Positions 1 through 8,957 of a DNA stretch of 64,000 nt are shown in pieces. The translations under genes were made by a program, and so were the position numbers. Origin of the DNA: Bursaphelenchus xylophilus (lineage: Eukaryota > Nematoda > Chromadorea > Rhabditida > Aphelenchoididae); NCBI GenBank assembly GCA_904066235.2, contig CAJFCV020000003.1, positions 3,100,001-3,164,000 of the forward strand, written 5' to 3'. A model generated the notes under the pieces. That model searched no databases. It was not told where the DNA came from and saw nothing but the letters and a program-made list of their open reading frames with translations. How positions within the stretch are numbered: the first letter of the stretch is position 1; each line of letters opens with the position of its first letter.

Positions 1-180
1 TATGGGGACAGCGCCACTCTGACGAATGTGCAAATCTCCGGAGCTGTAACCTCAATCTGCCAAGATACCCAAGGAAATAACGTTGAGACCCTTCCACCGG
101 TCAACCAACTGTATGTTGCCGACCAAGATGGCGATGGAAAGGTTTGCAACTTCAAGAAAACCGACGTGAAGAAATTTTGA
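1..180 (+). CDS. Pectate lyase family 3 (PL3), 3' end only
   Basis: This is the C-terminal 59 codons of a PL3 pectate lyase, open from the first base to TGA at 178-180; the rest lies left of the window. PL3 enzymes cleave de-esterified pectin by beta-elimination and are secreted by plant-associated nematodes. The residues match the C-termini of the four other copies here: a YGD...VQISG stretch, SICQDTQG, ETLP, DQDGDGKVCN and a final KKxDxKK. The 3' flank (CTCAAACTCTGA near 247-256) matches the flank of the copy ending at 5870, so both derive from one duplicated unit. Whether the missing part is intact cannot be judged. Confidence 0.9.
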   Translation, partial: YGDSATLTNVQISGAVTSICQDTQGNNVETLPPVNQLYVADQDGDGKVCNFKKTDVKKF

Positions 181-396
181 ACGAATATTTCAAAGTGAAA
201 CAAACCATTGTTGAATTAAGTACTGATTAAAATACGGCAAACGCCTCAAACTCTGATAGGATATATTTTGTCTTCCGGAGGGAGATATCGACCGGGCATT
301 TTTACCGTTTAGCTTTTTGTGCAATTCCTGCGCCTTCTACAGACAAATTTAAGTACATAATCTTTGGGCATTTTCGACACATAAACCCAAAATTAG
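181..396. other. 3' flank of the truncated PL3 gene
   Basis: AT-rich 3' flank. Bases up to about 270 match the 3' flank of the PL3 gene ending at 5870 and act as the uninterrupted version of the site occupied there by the element at 5949-8933. No gene seen. Confidence 0.6.
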
Positions 397-760
397 GCGA
401 TTCGGTCCGAACAGTGCACCTGACAAATTGTGCACCTGACTGAACAGTGCACCTCGGTGAATTTTGCTCCTGGCTGAACGGTGCACCTGGGTGAACAGTG
501 CACCTGATGTTTTCTTGTTTGAACAGTGCACCTTGGCGAACAGTGCACCTTGAAACAATGTTTTTTTGCGTATAATTGAAGAAAATTTGAAAGGTTTTCA
601 CTTCGGGTCTGGGAAAAAGGATTTTTTGGAAAATTTTTACAAAGTTTGAAAAGTCTTCGCTTCGAGACAGGAAAAAAAGAGTTTTTGGAATATCTTGAAA
701 CGTCCATTGAGTGTGAAATATTTCTGCGTATCACAAAAAACTGAAACAGGTATCACGTTG
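397..760 (+). repeat. Dispersed repeat with a GAACAGTGCACCT array
   Basis: Between about 405 and 552 the motif GAACAGTGCACCT recurs in seven imperfect copies at 15-35 bp spacing. An AT-rich tail follows with TGAAGAAAATTTGAAA, GGGAAAAAGGA and TTTTTTGG. The same order, including the leading GATTCGGTCCGAA, is found on the minus strand at about 27170-27380, so this is a dispersed element rather than a local tandem array. Open frames here carry the repeat in several frames and are not genes. From 760 to 1100 I see nothing further. Confidence 0.7.
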
Positions 761-1108
761 AAGAGTGATTCTTAAAAAGCTATGTAGGTTAATTTACCAT
801 TTGGTCTAAATGGAGCCTGCTATATGGTACTTGATTACCGTATAATAAGGTCTTGAGAGTTTTGGTCGCGAGCTGCCCCCTACTTTTCCTCCAGGACAAG
901 AAAATTTGCATACATAAAATAAAAGTAAATTTTCTTTTCTTGCAAGAGTTCTCATAAAATGGAAGCTTCGAAAACCAAGCACCCCGCTTTAAAAATAAAG
1001 GCATTTTCAATGCTTTACAGTTCGAATCTGCCCGAAAGATCAGTCAAGTCTACGGTAACTGTAATCCACAAGTTCTTTTTTGTTGGTGAACACGCCTTCC
1101 CTTAACTG

Positions 1109-1348
1109 TTGAATCTGCAAGCATTTGTCAACATAGTTTGTGGAACAGAAACCGACCATTTGAAAAGATCGGTGCATAATTGCCAAAAAAATATAAGTAG
1201 ACGTGTACAGTCCCAAACAAGTACAACCGTGTTACCCGTAACAAGGCTTTTTGAAGCATTCTGTAATCTCTCGGCTTTCGATGAGGCCTACGGTTCCTTG
1301 GCTAATGATGACCATCTCAGCGAAGGCTATGTATGCCCGCTGCTTTAA
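1109..1348 (+). pseudogene. Remnant of an unrecognised gene family (copy 1), 3' of PL3
   Basis: An open frame of 79 codons ends with a segment (SAFDEAYGSLANDDHLS) matching the plus-strand frame at 11190-11275 (SAFANAYDSLANDAHVS). Differences include synonymous changes (GCC/GCT, TTT/TTC), so this strand and frame look like the coding ones. A third degenerate copy lies on the minus strand at 17400-17530. All three lie just beyond the 3' end of a PL3 gene and converge on it. Upstream, DHLKRS resembles DYLKRL of copy 3. I do not recognise the family. An in-frame stop follows at 1346-1348, and the frame is probably decayed. The shared block could instead be a dispersed element. Confidence 0.35.
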
Positions 1349-1491
1349 GTCAATGTTGAGGGCGACGGGAGTGTTTGGTATAAACATCGCCGTAGAAAGC
1401 ACAAAATAATCTTCAAAAATTTGGTGCACCGGCCGTATTTTATTCAGCTCTTAAAGTTCAACAATGATTTGTTTCTTTTTGAAAGATTCCC

Positions 1492-2517
1492 TCAGATCTT
1501 CTTGATATCCGATTTCTTGTAGTTGCAAACCTTTTGGTCGCCGTCTTTCTCAGTAACATATTCCACGTCAAAGAAAAAGTGAAAAAACAAGGAACCTCGG
1601 ATAATTGATTTTTGACGAAATGTCGCCGAATTATCGAGTCACAAAAGAAAACTTTCCCAGAGAATTTCGAGAAAAATGTTTTTTCGAAGAGGAAAATAAT
1701 TTTTCAAGCTCGATAATTCCGTGGCACTTCGCAAAAAATCAATGATCCGAGATTCCTTGTTTTTTCAATTTTCTGAAAGAATTGTTTTGACGTGTATTCC
1801 GTCTTGACCTTTGGAAGGGTCTCATCGTTTACGCCGTGGGTGTCTTGGCAGATTGAGGTTACAGATCCGGATATTTGTACATTCTTAAACACCGCGGTGT
1901 CCCCATAATTACCATTCACTGCGGCCAAGGTGAGAGCAGGCCCAGTAACCTTAACGGTGTCAATGATGACATGACGGTCGTACTTGCCATTGATATTGCA
2001 GTTGCCGCAAGAACGGTAGAGCTTTCCCATGTCTTCTCCCTGAAAAGGTTGATTTTCTCTTTGAAACACATACCAAGAAGTTCTTGATGGTCACGGTGCC
2101 TCCTCCATTGTGCTGGAAGACTTTGTCATGCGCTTTCTTCGCACCTCCTCCAGTCACACTGTACACAGCATCCTTCTCTCCCAAGAAGGTAGCAGCGTCC
2201 TCTCCGACATCCTCCCACCAGACATTCTCGATCTTACAGCTGCCGTTGCAGTGAATTCCATCGGCCGCTGGATATGAAATGACTAGATTTTGGATGGTCG
2301 CACCGTCACCCAGCAGGATAATTGGTGGCTGTCCTTCTTCAATGCCACCATCGGCGAAGCCGGAGACGTAGCGCTCCATTTTGCCATCGAAGACAGCGCC
2401 GGCTTTGACTTCGATCGTCTTCGGCACCTTTTGCGTGGACTTCGGATTGGGCCATGTGCCGAATTGGGCCGAAACGTGGGCCGCGAGGAAGAGTACACCG
2501 AGGGAAATAGACTTCAT
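1492..2517 (-). pseudogene. PL3 pectate lyase copy 1, exon 2 interrupted by a MITE
   Basis: Exon 1 is 2517-2074 (148 codons), the intron 2073-2040 (34 bp, GT-AG), and exon 2 starts at 2039. The product begins with signal peptide MKSISLGVLFLAAHVSA and carries PL3 hallmarks NVWWEDVGEDA, DKVFQHNGGG and YRSCGNC, nearly identical to the copy at 5081-5870. After KTEY the frame enters a 230-bp insertion (1565-1794) and stops at 1704-1706 with about 27 foreign residues. The last 20 or so native residues, including a conserved Cys, are cut off at 1492-1564. The enzyme may be inactive or altered at its C-terminus; expression is unknown. Removing the insert and one TATTCC copy would leave an open frame matching its partner, so the break is recent. 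Confidence 0.85.
1565..1794. mobile_element. MITE inserted in PL3 copy 1
   Basis: 230 bp flanked by the direct repeat TATTCC (1559-1564 and 1795-1800), present once in the intact paralogue. The ends are long imperfect inverted repeats: ACGTCAAA at the left, TTTTGACGTG at the right, then matching GAAAAAACAAGGAA, CTCGGAT and GAATTATCGAG. There is no coding capacity. A relative lies at 29699-29936. Confidence 0.9.
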
Positions 2518-2550
2518 ATTGAAGTGTGCGGATGAGAAGGACGTACGCCG

Positions 2551-2610
2551 GCTTATATACATAGTAGCGCAAGGTGATCGGCTACAAGCGACGCTTTTAT
2601 TTGGCCAGCT
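2551..2610 (-). promoter_or_regulatory. PL3 copy 1 promoter: TATA motif and conserved distal box
   Basis: On the minus strand GTATATAAGC (2560-2551) lies about 34 bp before the ATG. It fits the STATAWAARS pattern reported, as I recall, near pharyngeal-gland effector genes of Bursaphelenchus. AGCTGGCCAAATA (2610-2598) ends 81 bp before the ATG and recurs before all four complete PL3 genes here. Confidence 0.6.
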
Positions 2611-2936
2611 TTGTCGTTAAAGTTCATTGTGGTTTCCCCTGAAGTATAACAAAAATTACCATTTTGCAGTGCCTGTTCAACTCCACAGCCGTTCTTTAAA
2701 GGTTGATAGACAAACACAACGTGTTCCAGACAAAAAACGTCTGCAAACAACCGCAAAAAACAAAAAAATGTGGGCTGGGAGATATTAGTCCACTAGCTTG
2801 AGTTCTTCATTCACGATGAAGGTATCAAGCGATGCTGGTGGAGTTCTTAAGCTCTAAAACTCTGATTGAAAATCGAAGACAATTCCGAAAACGCGCATAC
2901 ATGTTATAACGTTTATTAAGACAGAGTTTTCTTTAA

Positions 2937-4263
2937 AGGACCCCACCAACTACATTTGAATCGAGTTTTTACGGCTTGGAGGTGCGCCTCGCCAAAAGTT
3001 GCGAAAATCCCGCGAAAAAAATAAATACAAAAAATAATCGAGAATTTTTCTCGAAAATGCAAAATTAAAGAAAGTTTGAGCTAGTTCATGTTCCAAAGTT
3101 GCTGAAAACGCTTCTTGTTCACGTGGATCCTGCCGACACTCATTCGGATGCTCTTGGGGAAAGTCTCATGTAAGTTTTTCTTGGTTTTTGCTTGGTTTTT
3201 CACGTTTAGGTAGTAGTGAAGGATCATGTACAATATCTATGTGGTTCTTCCAAAAAACAGCGCATGAGCAGCCTTGAGGAGCAAGTGTTGGACCCAAGGC
3301 TCGTGTTGTGTCCATGTTCTTGCTTGTTCGGGCTGTTTTTGCCCATTTAGAGGTGTTTTATATGTTGTTTTAGTCAAGTCTTTCAATTTCAGAGTTGTTC
3401 AATCGCCTGGAACGACCCATGAAGATGAAGAAACCGGCGTGTCCACACGGACCTGTCGTTTACATAAAGCATCCTGGTCAAAATAAAAGAATGTAACTTA
3501 TATACCTTTTATTATCTAATACATCAATAAAAACATAATAATCATGCAGTTTTTGTTCAATTTGCTGGTCTACGAACCGCTTTCGTTTCCATAGTTGATC
3601 CATTGATTCACGAAGACAAGTGCCTATCTAAAACTAAATGCATAGAGGCCGAGAAATTACGTAACGAAATTTTAAGCAAAAAAGTAAATAACACATTACC
3701 TCACATGAATATCCCATAGACAACGTCCCTGTCTCGAATCGTGATGCAAAGGAATTTGTATGAAGAGAATTCTTCTTCATGCATCGCGTTCTCGGCGATT
3801 GAACAACTCTGAAATTGAAAGACTTGACTAAAATAATATAAAATATCTCTAAATGGGCAAATACAGCCCTAACAAGACAAGAAAATGGAATACACACAAG
3901 CCTTGAGTCCAAAACTTGCTCCTCAACACTTCGTTCGGGCTGTTTTTCAAAAGAATCGCCGAAATATTGTGCAAGATACTTCACTCCTACCTAAACGCGA
4001 AAAAACCAAGCAAAAACCAAAGAAAACTTACATCAGCCTTCCCCAAGAGCATCCGAATGAGTGTCGGCAGGATCCACGTAAACAAGAAGCGTTTTCAGCA
4101 ACTTTGGAACATGAACTAGCTCAAACTTTCTTCAATTTTGTATTTTCGAGAAAAATTCTCGATTATTTTTTGTATTTATTTTTTTCGCGGGATTTTCGCA
4201 ACTTTTGGCGAGGCGCACCTCCAAGCCGTAAAAACTCGATTCAAATGTAGTTGGTGAGGTCCT
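2937..4263. mobile_element. Foldback element with about 480-bp inverted repeats and TTAA target sites
   Basis: The ends are AGGACCCCACCAACTACA and its near-perfect inverse, flanked by TTAA at 2933-2936 and 4264-4267. The inverted arms run about 2937-3420 and 3790-4263 and include the landmarks CGAGTTTTTACGG, GGTGCGCCTCGCC and TCCCGCGAAAAAAATAAAT. The centre (about 3420-3790) is AT-rich. Open frames here, such as that on the minus strand at 3634-3984, run across arm and centre and show no recognisable transposase. TTAA duplication is typical of piggyBac-like and some nematode palindromic elements. It sits between the two arms of the PL3 inverted duplication. Confidence 0.8.
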
Positions 4264-4267
4264 TTAA

Positions 4268-4744
4268 CAATGAATCAGAAAATGCATGATGTTTAAGAAA
4301 GCCAGTAATCTGTAGGAAGATGGCTGATTAAATTACATTTATTAGTTTACAGATGGTAAAAGACAATTCTCCCTAACAACCCTCGGTTGGGCCGGCTTAG
4401 GAACTTGAGGTTCCCATTTACTGTTGGTTCCAAGAAATTTGACATAAAGTTTCTTGGCGTTCAAACGAGATGTTCCTAAAACTCTTTTTGCGGTGGAAAG
4501 AAGAGGATGCGGTTTTTCGACTGATTTTTTTTCACCAAGACGAAAAGCAGTGTATTCGGCGGATACTTTAGTTTATATGTTATCAAATCTTAACCGCTTG
4601 TGTGTGATTTCTGATGGTTAAGAAATGCCTTTGTTTATCAAGAATTCGGCGAAGGAATGACAAGCAGAGGCCGCCTCATAAACGTAGAATATTTATGGAT
4701 TCTATGTTATTCCAAATTTTCTTCAAATTTCGATGAGGGTTTTA
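4268..4744. other. Arm-specific spacer, no gene seen
   Basis: About 480 bp present between the foldback element and the right PL3 arm. The corresponding left spacer (2866-2932) is only about 70 bp and not clearly alike, so there was a deletion on the left or an insertion here. No coding frame is supported. Confidence 0.5.
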
Positions 4745-4991
4745 GAGTTATATCCCATGCACTCCACCAGCATCGTCTGGTTTCTTCATCGTGAATGAAG
4801 AACTCAAGCTTGTAGACTAGTATCTCCCAGCTCACATTGTTTTGTTTTTTCTATAGTTGTTTGCCGACGGTTTTTGTCTGGAACCCATTGTATTTGTCTA
4901 TCAACCTCTAAAGAACGGCTTTGGGGTTGAACAGGCACTGTCAAATGGCAATTTTTGTTACACGGAAAATTTTAATGAACTTTAACGACAA

Positions 4992-5047
4992 AGCTGGCCA
5001 AATATAAGTTCCGCCAGTTGCCAATAACATTACGCGACTATTTAAGG
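4992..5047 (+). promoter_or_regulatory. PL3 copy 2 promoter: conserved distal box and TATA-like site
   Basis: AGCTGGCCAAATA (4992-5004) ends 77 bp before the ATG. CTATTTAAGG (5038-5047) sits where a TATA box is expected, one base off STATAWAARS. Pairs with the mirrored promoter at 2551-2610. Confidence 0.6.
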
Positions 5048-5080
5048 CGACCTACGCCCTTCCCATCCACACACTTCAAT

Positions 5081-5870
5081 ATGAAGTCTATTTCCCTCGG
5101 TGTACTCTTCCTCGCTGCATACGTTTCGGCCCAGTTCGGCACATGGCCCAATCCGAAGTCCACGCAAAAGGTGCCCAAGACGATCGAAGTCAAAGCCGGC
5201 GCTGTCTTCGATGGCAAAATGGAGCGCTACGTCTCCGGCTTTGCCGATGGTGGCATTGAAGAAGGACAGCCACCAATCTTCCTGCTGGGTGACGGTGCGA
5301 CCATCCAAAATCTAGTCATTTCATATCCAGCGGCCGATGGAATCCACTGCAACGGCAGCTGTAAGATTGAGAATGTCTGGTGGGAGGATGTCGGAGAGGA
5401 CGCTGCTACCTTCTTGGGAGAGAAGGATGCTGTGTACAGTGTGACTGGAGGAGGTGCGAAGAAAGCGCATGACAAAGTCTTCCAGCACAATGGAGGAGGC
5501 ACCGTGACCATCAAGAACTTCTTGGTATGTGTTTCAAATAGAACATCAACCTTTTCAGGGAGAAGACATGGGAAAACTCTACCGTTCTTGCGGCAACTGC
5601 AATATCAATGGCAAGTACGACCGTCATGTCATCATTGACACCGTTAAGGTTACTGGGCCTGCTCTCACCTTGGCCGCAGTGAATGGTAATTATGGGGACA
5701 CCGCGGTGTTTAAGAATGTACAAATATCCGGATCTGTAACCTCAGTCTGCCAAGACACCCACGGCGTAAACGATGAGACCCTTCCAAAGGTCAAGACAGA
5801 ATATGTTACTGAGAAAGACGGCGACCAAAAGGTTTGCAACTACAAGAAATCGGATATCAAGAAGATCTGA
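5081..5870 (+). CDS. Pectate lyase family 3 (PL3), copy 2, intact
   Basis: Two exons, 5081-5524 (148 codons) and 5559-5870 (103 codons plus TGA), with a 34-bp GT-AG intron; 251 aa, the usual PL3 size. The start gives a 17-18 residue signal peptide (MKSISLGVLFLAAHVSA), so the enzyme is secreted; in plant-parasitic nematodes such enzymes come from the pharyngeal glands. Conserved blocks seen are PAADGIHCNGSCKI, NVWWEDVGEDAATFLG, DKVFQHNGGGT and YRSCGNC, with regularly spaced cysteines. PL3 lyases cleave polygalacturonate by calcium-dependent beta-elimination. The gene is head-to-head with copy 1 (about 2.6 kb apart) as mirrored arms of one duplication. Nematode PL3 genes are generally held to be horizontally acquired; the introns show adaptation to a eukaryotic host. 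Confidence 0.95.
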
Positions 5871-6140
5871 CGGAATCGTTCAAAAAGAAACAAATCATTG
5901 TTGAACTTTAAGAGCTGAGTAAAATACGGCTAGTGCATCAAACTCTGACAAGGGAAGTCGTTCAGATCGCAAATGAACTATGACATGAGACCTGTGTGGT
6001 TTTATAGTCACATACTCTACTATATCGAATATAAAGGCATTTTTGCGTCTGGGCCCCCGCGGCCGAGAAAATCGACCATAAAGTTTCGCAAGAAGAGAGC
6101 GCCGAAAAAGTCCTCTCTCCGAAAGCAAACCCAAACAGCT

Positions 6141-6222
6141 GCCCAGTTGGCCGAGTGGAAAGAGCGCTCGTCTAACGAATCTTCTTTTGTGTCGGGGGGG
6201 CTGGGTTCGATTCCTTTCACAT
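6141..6222 (+). tRNA. tRNA-like sequence (pseudo-tRNA), left transposon arm
   Basis: It has an excellent A box (TGGCCGAGTGG, about 6147-6157) and B box (GGTTCGATTCC, about 6204-6214) at the spacing of a Leu/Ser-type tRNA with a long variable arm. The anticodon region (TCGTCTAACGA) and the T and acceptor stems do not pair well, so it is likely a pseudogene or tRNA-derived piece. A copy lies in the other arm. Confidence 0.5.
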
Positions 6223-6364
6223 GCAATGTAAAGGGTAAGACTACTGTGTACACTACAGTATGCGTAAAAAAAATTTTTTTGTGTTTTTCCAATTTTATGT
6301 AGATTTGTGCCTTTTCTTGAGACAAAAACAAACAAATTTAGTCGACTTTTCTCCAGACTGTTAA

Positions 6365-7064
6365 AAATGGCATGACTTGGAATGGTAATCGGGGAGCTTC
6401 CTGCGGCTACGCCGCAAGGCTATCGGAAAGTTGTCGAAAGGAAGTAAAGTGATTTTTTATCACTCTTTGATTTTGTTTGGACATGGGATTGGCGCCTAAA
6501 AATGTTGTGGCTCTCCTCTTGGCCGAGTTCGGAACCGGGAACTCCGAAGACGCGACTTACGAGGAGACTCGGATGGCAACCCGACTGAAGATTCTGCTGT
6601 CTCAAGCGGCGGAAGACGCGAATATTGAGGTTCAAACGGACGATGAGATTATGGACAACAATAGCAGTGGGGACGAGAATGACGATGACAGCGACTTTGA
6701 ATTGGACGTTGAAGGCCATCAAGAACGTGATGAAAGAGGAACTGGAGAGATATGGATGGGACGAAAATTCGTGTCGCTAGATCAAATACGAGCAGTCAAA
6801 CGATATTGGCTATCGTCGAATCGATCGGTTGGCGCTGTCAGGAAACGGTGCAGGTTCATTCGAAGCGACTACTACTGGAGAAAGATGACGGACCTGTGGA
6901 AGAAAGGTAAGGCTACAGTTTGTTGATGATTTTTTTTGTAGATGAAGTTGTCGCAGATCGGCGTGTTCGCATAAAGAAGCTGGCTTCTGATCTTTTTGAG
7001 TGGGCGAAGGAGAGATTGTCGACTGGGACTTCCGATCCGATTACCATTCCAAGTCATGCCATTT
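6365..7064. mobile_element. Nested 700-bp TTAA element carrying a transposase fragment
   Basis: The inverted ends AAATGGCATGACTTGGAATG and its inverse are flanked by TTAA at 6361-6364 and 7065-7068. The opposite arm of the host transposon has the uninterrupted site (GACTGTTAAAGTACG, inverse of about 8512-8526), which fixes the boundaries exactly. Confidence 0.9.
6483..7064 (+). pseudogene. Transposase-like N-terminal fragment in the nested element
   Basis: Exon 1 is 6483-6906 and continues in phase across a 35-bp GT-AG intron to exon 2 at 6942. The product opens MGLAPKNVVALLLAEFGTG, has an acidic Asp/Glu-rich stretch, then a basic helical region (QIRAVKRYWLSSNRSVGAVR, then RCRFIRSDYYWRKM) resembling a helix-turn-helix DNA-binding domain in nematode transposon proteins. 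It runs into the element end at about residue 185 with no catalytic domain visible. This is probably the 5' part of a transposase kept in a deleted derivative. The assignment to a transposase is inference from position and helix pattern. Confidence 0.45.
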
Positions 7065-7381
7065 TTAAAGTACGTGTCTCACCAAGCCAGAGAATGCGTT
7101 TTCCTCCAACAGCTAAGTTTTTCGCGGCGGGACGCGCGCCCAATGGGCGTGCCACTAAAAATAAAAATATTTTTTCGAAGAAAATTGATGTTCCATTGTA
7201 AAATGATGTTTGAGTGGACTTTTTACAGAGGTAAGTAAGATTTTCCACCTATTGGAGCTTGAAAATGGTATAATAGTTCTTAGTTGTCCTGTTTTCCCTT
7301 AGTTTACGCAATATTACGTGATTTTTCGGACAGATAAAGATTGGTTATGGAGAATTTTAGTTTTTTTGTTGTAATTGCAGG

Positions 7382-7613
7382 AGTATGCGCAAAATCGTCC
7401 ATCCCGAGACCGGAGTCACCTCCAAGTTCATGAATACCTTCACCGTCGATGTTTTTTGAACCGATCGGTATGTTGTTTTAGACCATTATTGCATTGTTTA
7501 TTTAGATTTTTGGGCAAATGTTTGGATTCATCACTGCTAAAGTCTCTCGCAAGAAGATAGGACATGAAGAATGTTTCCGCAGACACCAAGCCATCACCAA
7601 GTACACCTCTTCC
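7382..7613 (+). pseudogene. Histone H2B pseudogene, left arm
   Basis: The segment MRKIVHPETGVTSK matches the H2B alpha-1/loop region (VHPDTGISSK in typical H2B). FMNTFTVDVFER matches the alpha-2 start (MNSFVNDIFER) but needs removal of one T from a T6 run. The frame near 7586-7613 ends AITKYTSS, like the H2B C-terminus (AVTKYTSS). The alpha-2 to alpha-C region between is scrambled or lost. A nearly identical inverse copy with the same T6 frameshift lies at 7975-8204, so the gene was already broken, or this is a divergent captured copy, when the arms formed. Confidence 0.65.
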
Positions 7614-7974
7614 ATGGAAAATGGATTGGCTTCCAGGCTCCCGCTTCACATTACTGATCCCAAACGGCCCTCTTTAGGGCCACATTTCTTTGATCTTGAT
7701 GCTTTGTGAACGTAAATAAAGAATTCGTCTTTTAGTGGATTATCGAAGTTAATCTTGGGAAATACGATTCGAAAACATGAAAGAACTCGTCGAGAATCCT
7801 TTATCATACGCTGCAAACCACCTAAAATATGATCAATTCGAATAAACATATTTATTTTTACCTAAAACATCAAAAACAGGGTAAAAAATAACCAGTGTAA
7901 TATGTGGCCCTAAAGAGGGCCGTATGGGATCAGTAATGTGAAGCGGGAGCCAGGAGGCCAATCCATTTTCCATG

Positions 7975-8204
7975 GAAGAGGTGTACTTGGTGATGGCTTG
8001 GTGTCTGCGGAAACATTCTTCATGTCCTATCTTCTTGCGAGAGACTTTAGCAGTGATGAATCCAAACATTTGCCCAAAAATCTAAATAAACAATGCAATA
8101 ATGGTCTAAAACAACATACCGATCGTTCAAAAAACATCGATGGTGAAGGTATTCATGAACTTGGAGGTGACTCCGGTCTCGGGATGGACGATTTTGCGCA
8201 TACT
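7975..8204 (-). pseudogene. Histone H2B pseudogene, right arm
   Basis: Inverse copy of 7382-7613 with the same VHPETG, frameshifted DVFER and KYTSS landmarks. It differs by a few bases, e.g. ACCATC against ACCGTC and loss of one C in GAACGATCGG. It lies within the right arm of the CAAGGGAAG-ended transposon. No intact reading frame; not expected to encode a histone. Confidence 0.65.
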
Positions 8205-8660
8205 CCTGCAATTACAACAAAAAAACTAAAATTCTCCATAACCAATCTTTATCTGTCCGAAAAATCACGTAATATTGCGTAAACTAAGGGAAAACAGGAC
8301 AACTAAGAACTATTATACCATTTTCAAGCTCCAATAGGTGGAAAATCTTACTTACCTCTGTAAAAAGTCCACTCAAACATCATTTTACAATGGAACATCA
8401 ATTTTCTTCGAAAAAATATTTTTATTTTTAGTGGCACGCCCATTGGGCGCGCGTCCCGCCGCGAAAAACTTAGCTGTTGGAGGAAAAAGCATTCTCTGGC
8501 TTGGTGAGACACGTACTTTAACAGTCTGGAGAAAAGTCGACTAAATTTGTTTGTTTTTGTCTCAAGAAAAGGCACAAATCTACATAAAATTGGAAAAACA
8601 CAAAAAAAATTTTTTTTACGCATACTGTAGTGTACACAGTAGTCTTACCCTTTACATTGC

Positions 8661-8741
8661 AGGTGAAAGGAATCGAACCCAGCCCCCCGACCCAAAAGAA
8701 GATTCGTTAGACGAGCGCTCTTTCCACTCGGCCAACTGGGC
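8661..8741 (-). tRNA. tRNA-like sequence (pseudo-tRNA), right transposon arm
   Basis: Inverse copy of 6141-6222 with intact A box (TGGCCGAGTGG) and B box (GGTTCGATTCC) and poor stems. It differs by a few bases in the variable region and at CACCTGC. Confidence 0.5.
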
Positions 8742-8957
8742 AGCTGTTTGGGTTTGCTTTCGGAGAGAGGACTTTTTCGGCGCTCTCTTCTTGCGAAACT
8801 TTATAGTCGATTTTCTCGGCCGCGGGGGCCCAGACGCAAAAATGCCTTTATATTCGATATAGTAGAGTATGTGACTATAAAACCACACAGGTCTCATGTC
8901 ATAGTTCATTTGCGATCTGAACGACTTCCCTTGTGAGGGATATTATTTTTCGTTGTA

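Larger units (their letters stand above)
1420..2865 (-). repeat. Left arm of inverted duplication 1 (carries PL3 copy 1)
   Basis: Reading leftward, this arm repeats 4745-5943 on the opposite strand: PL3 3' flank, both exons, intron, promoter, a region with TGTTTGCxGACGTTTTTTGTCTGGAA-like homology, and an ATTCACGATGAAG landmark near 2811. The arms diverge beyond about 2865. A 230-bp MITE interrupts this arm only. Confidence 0.85.
4745..5943 (+). repeat. Right arm of inverted duplication 1 (carries PL3 copy 2)
   Basis: Inverse partner of 1420-2865 with the same order of landmarks: CATCGTGAATGAAG, the AGCTGGCCAAATA box, TATA-like site, PL3 exons and 3' flank. The arm is ended by the transposon at 5949. 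Confidence 0.85.
5949..8933. mobile_element. Tc4/Tc5-type transposon (TNA target) with arms filled by captured sequence
   Basis: The terminal inverted repeats start CAAGGGAAGTCGTTCAGATC and are flanked by TGA at 5946-5948 and 8934-8936. The CAAGGGAAG end and three-base TNA duplication fit, as I recall, the C. elegans Tc5 group. The inverted arms are very long: 5949-6364 plus 7069 to about 7720 on the left mirror 8933 down to about 7890 on the right. The left arm is longer because of a nested 700-bp insertion. Both arms carry a tRNA-like sequence and a broken histone H2B. No full transposase is visible, so it is presumably non-autonomous. It interrupts the 3' flank of PL3 copy 2. Confidence 0.8.

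Noticed and set aside
400..560. Possible CRISPR array (repeated GTGCACC units)
   Set aside because: Units are short, degenerate and irregularly spaced, in a eukaryotic context, with a dispersed inverse copy; not a CRISPR.
3634..3984. 116-codon minus-strand frame inside the TTAA foldback element
   Set aside because: Runs across arm and centre. The mirrored arm shares some residues (EEQVLD) but not a continuous frame, and there is no transposase motif.
5895..6335. Minus-strand frame of 146 codons and mirrored frames at 8551-8936
   Set aside because: They run through the terminal inverted repeats of the Tc5-type element and across the tRNA-like sequence; no coding signature.
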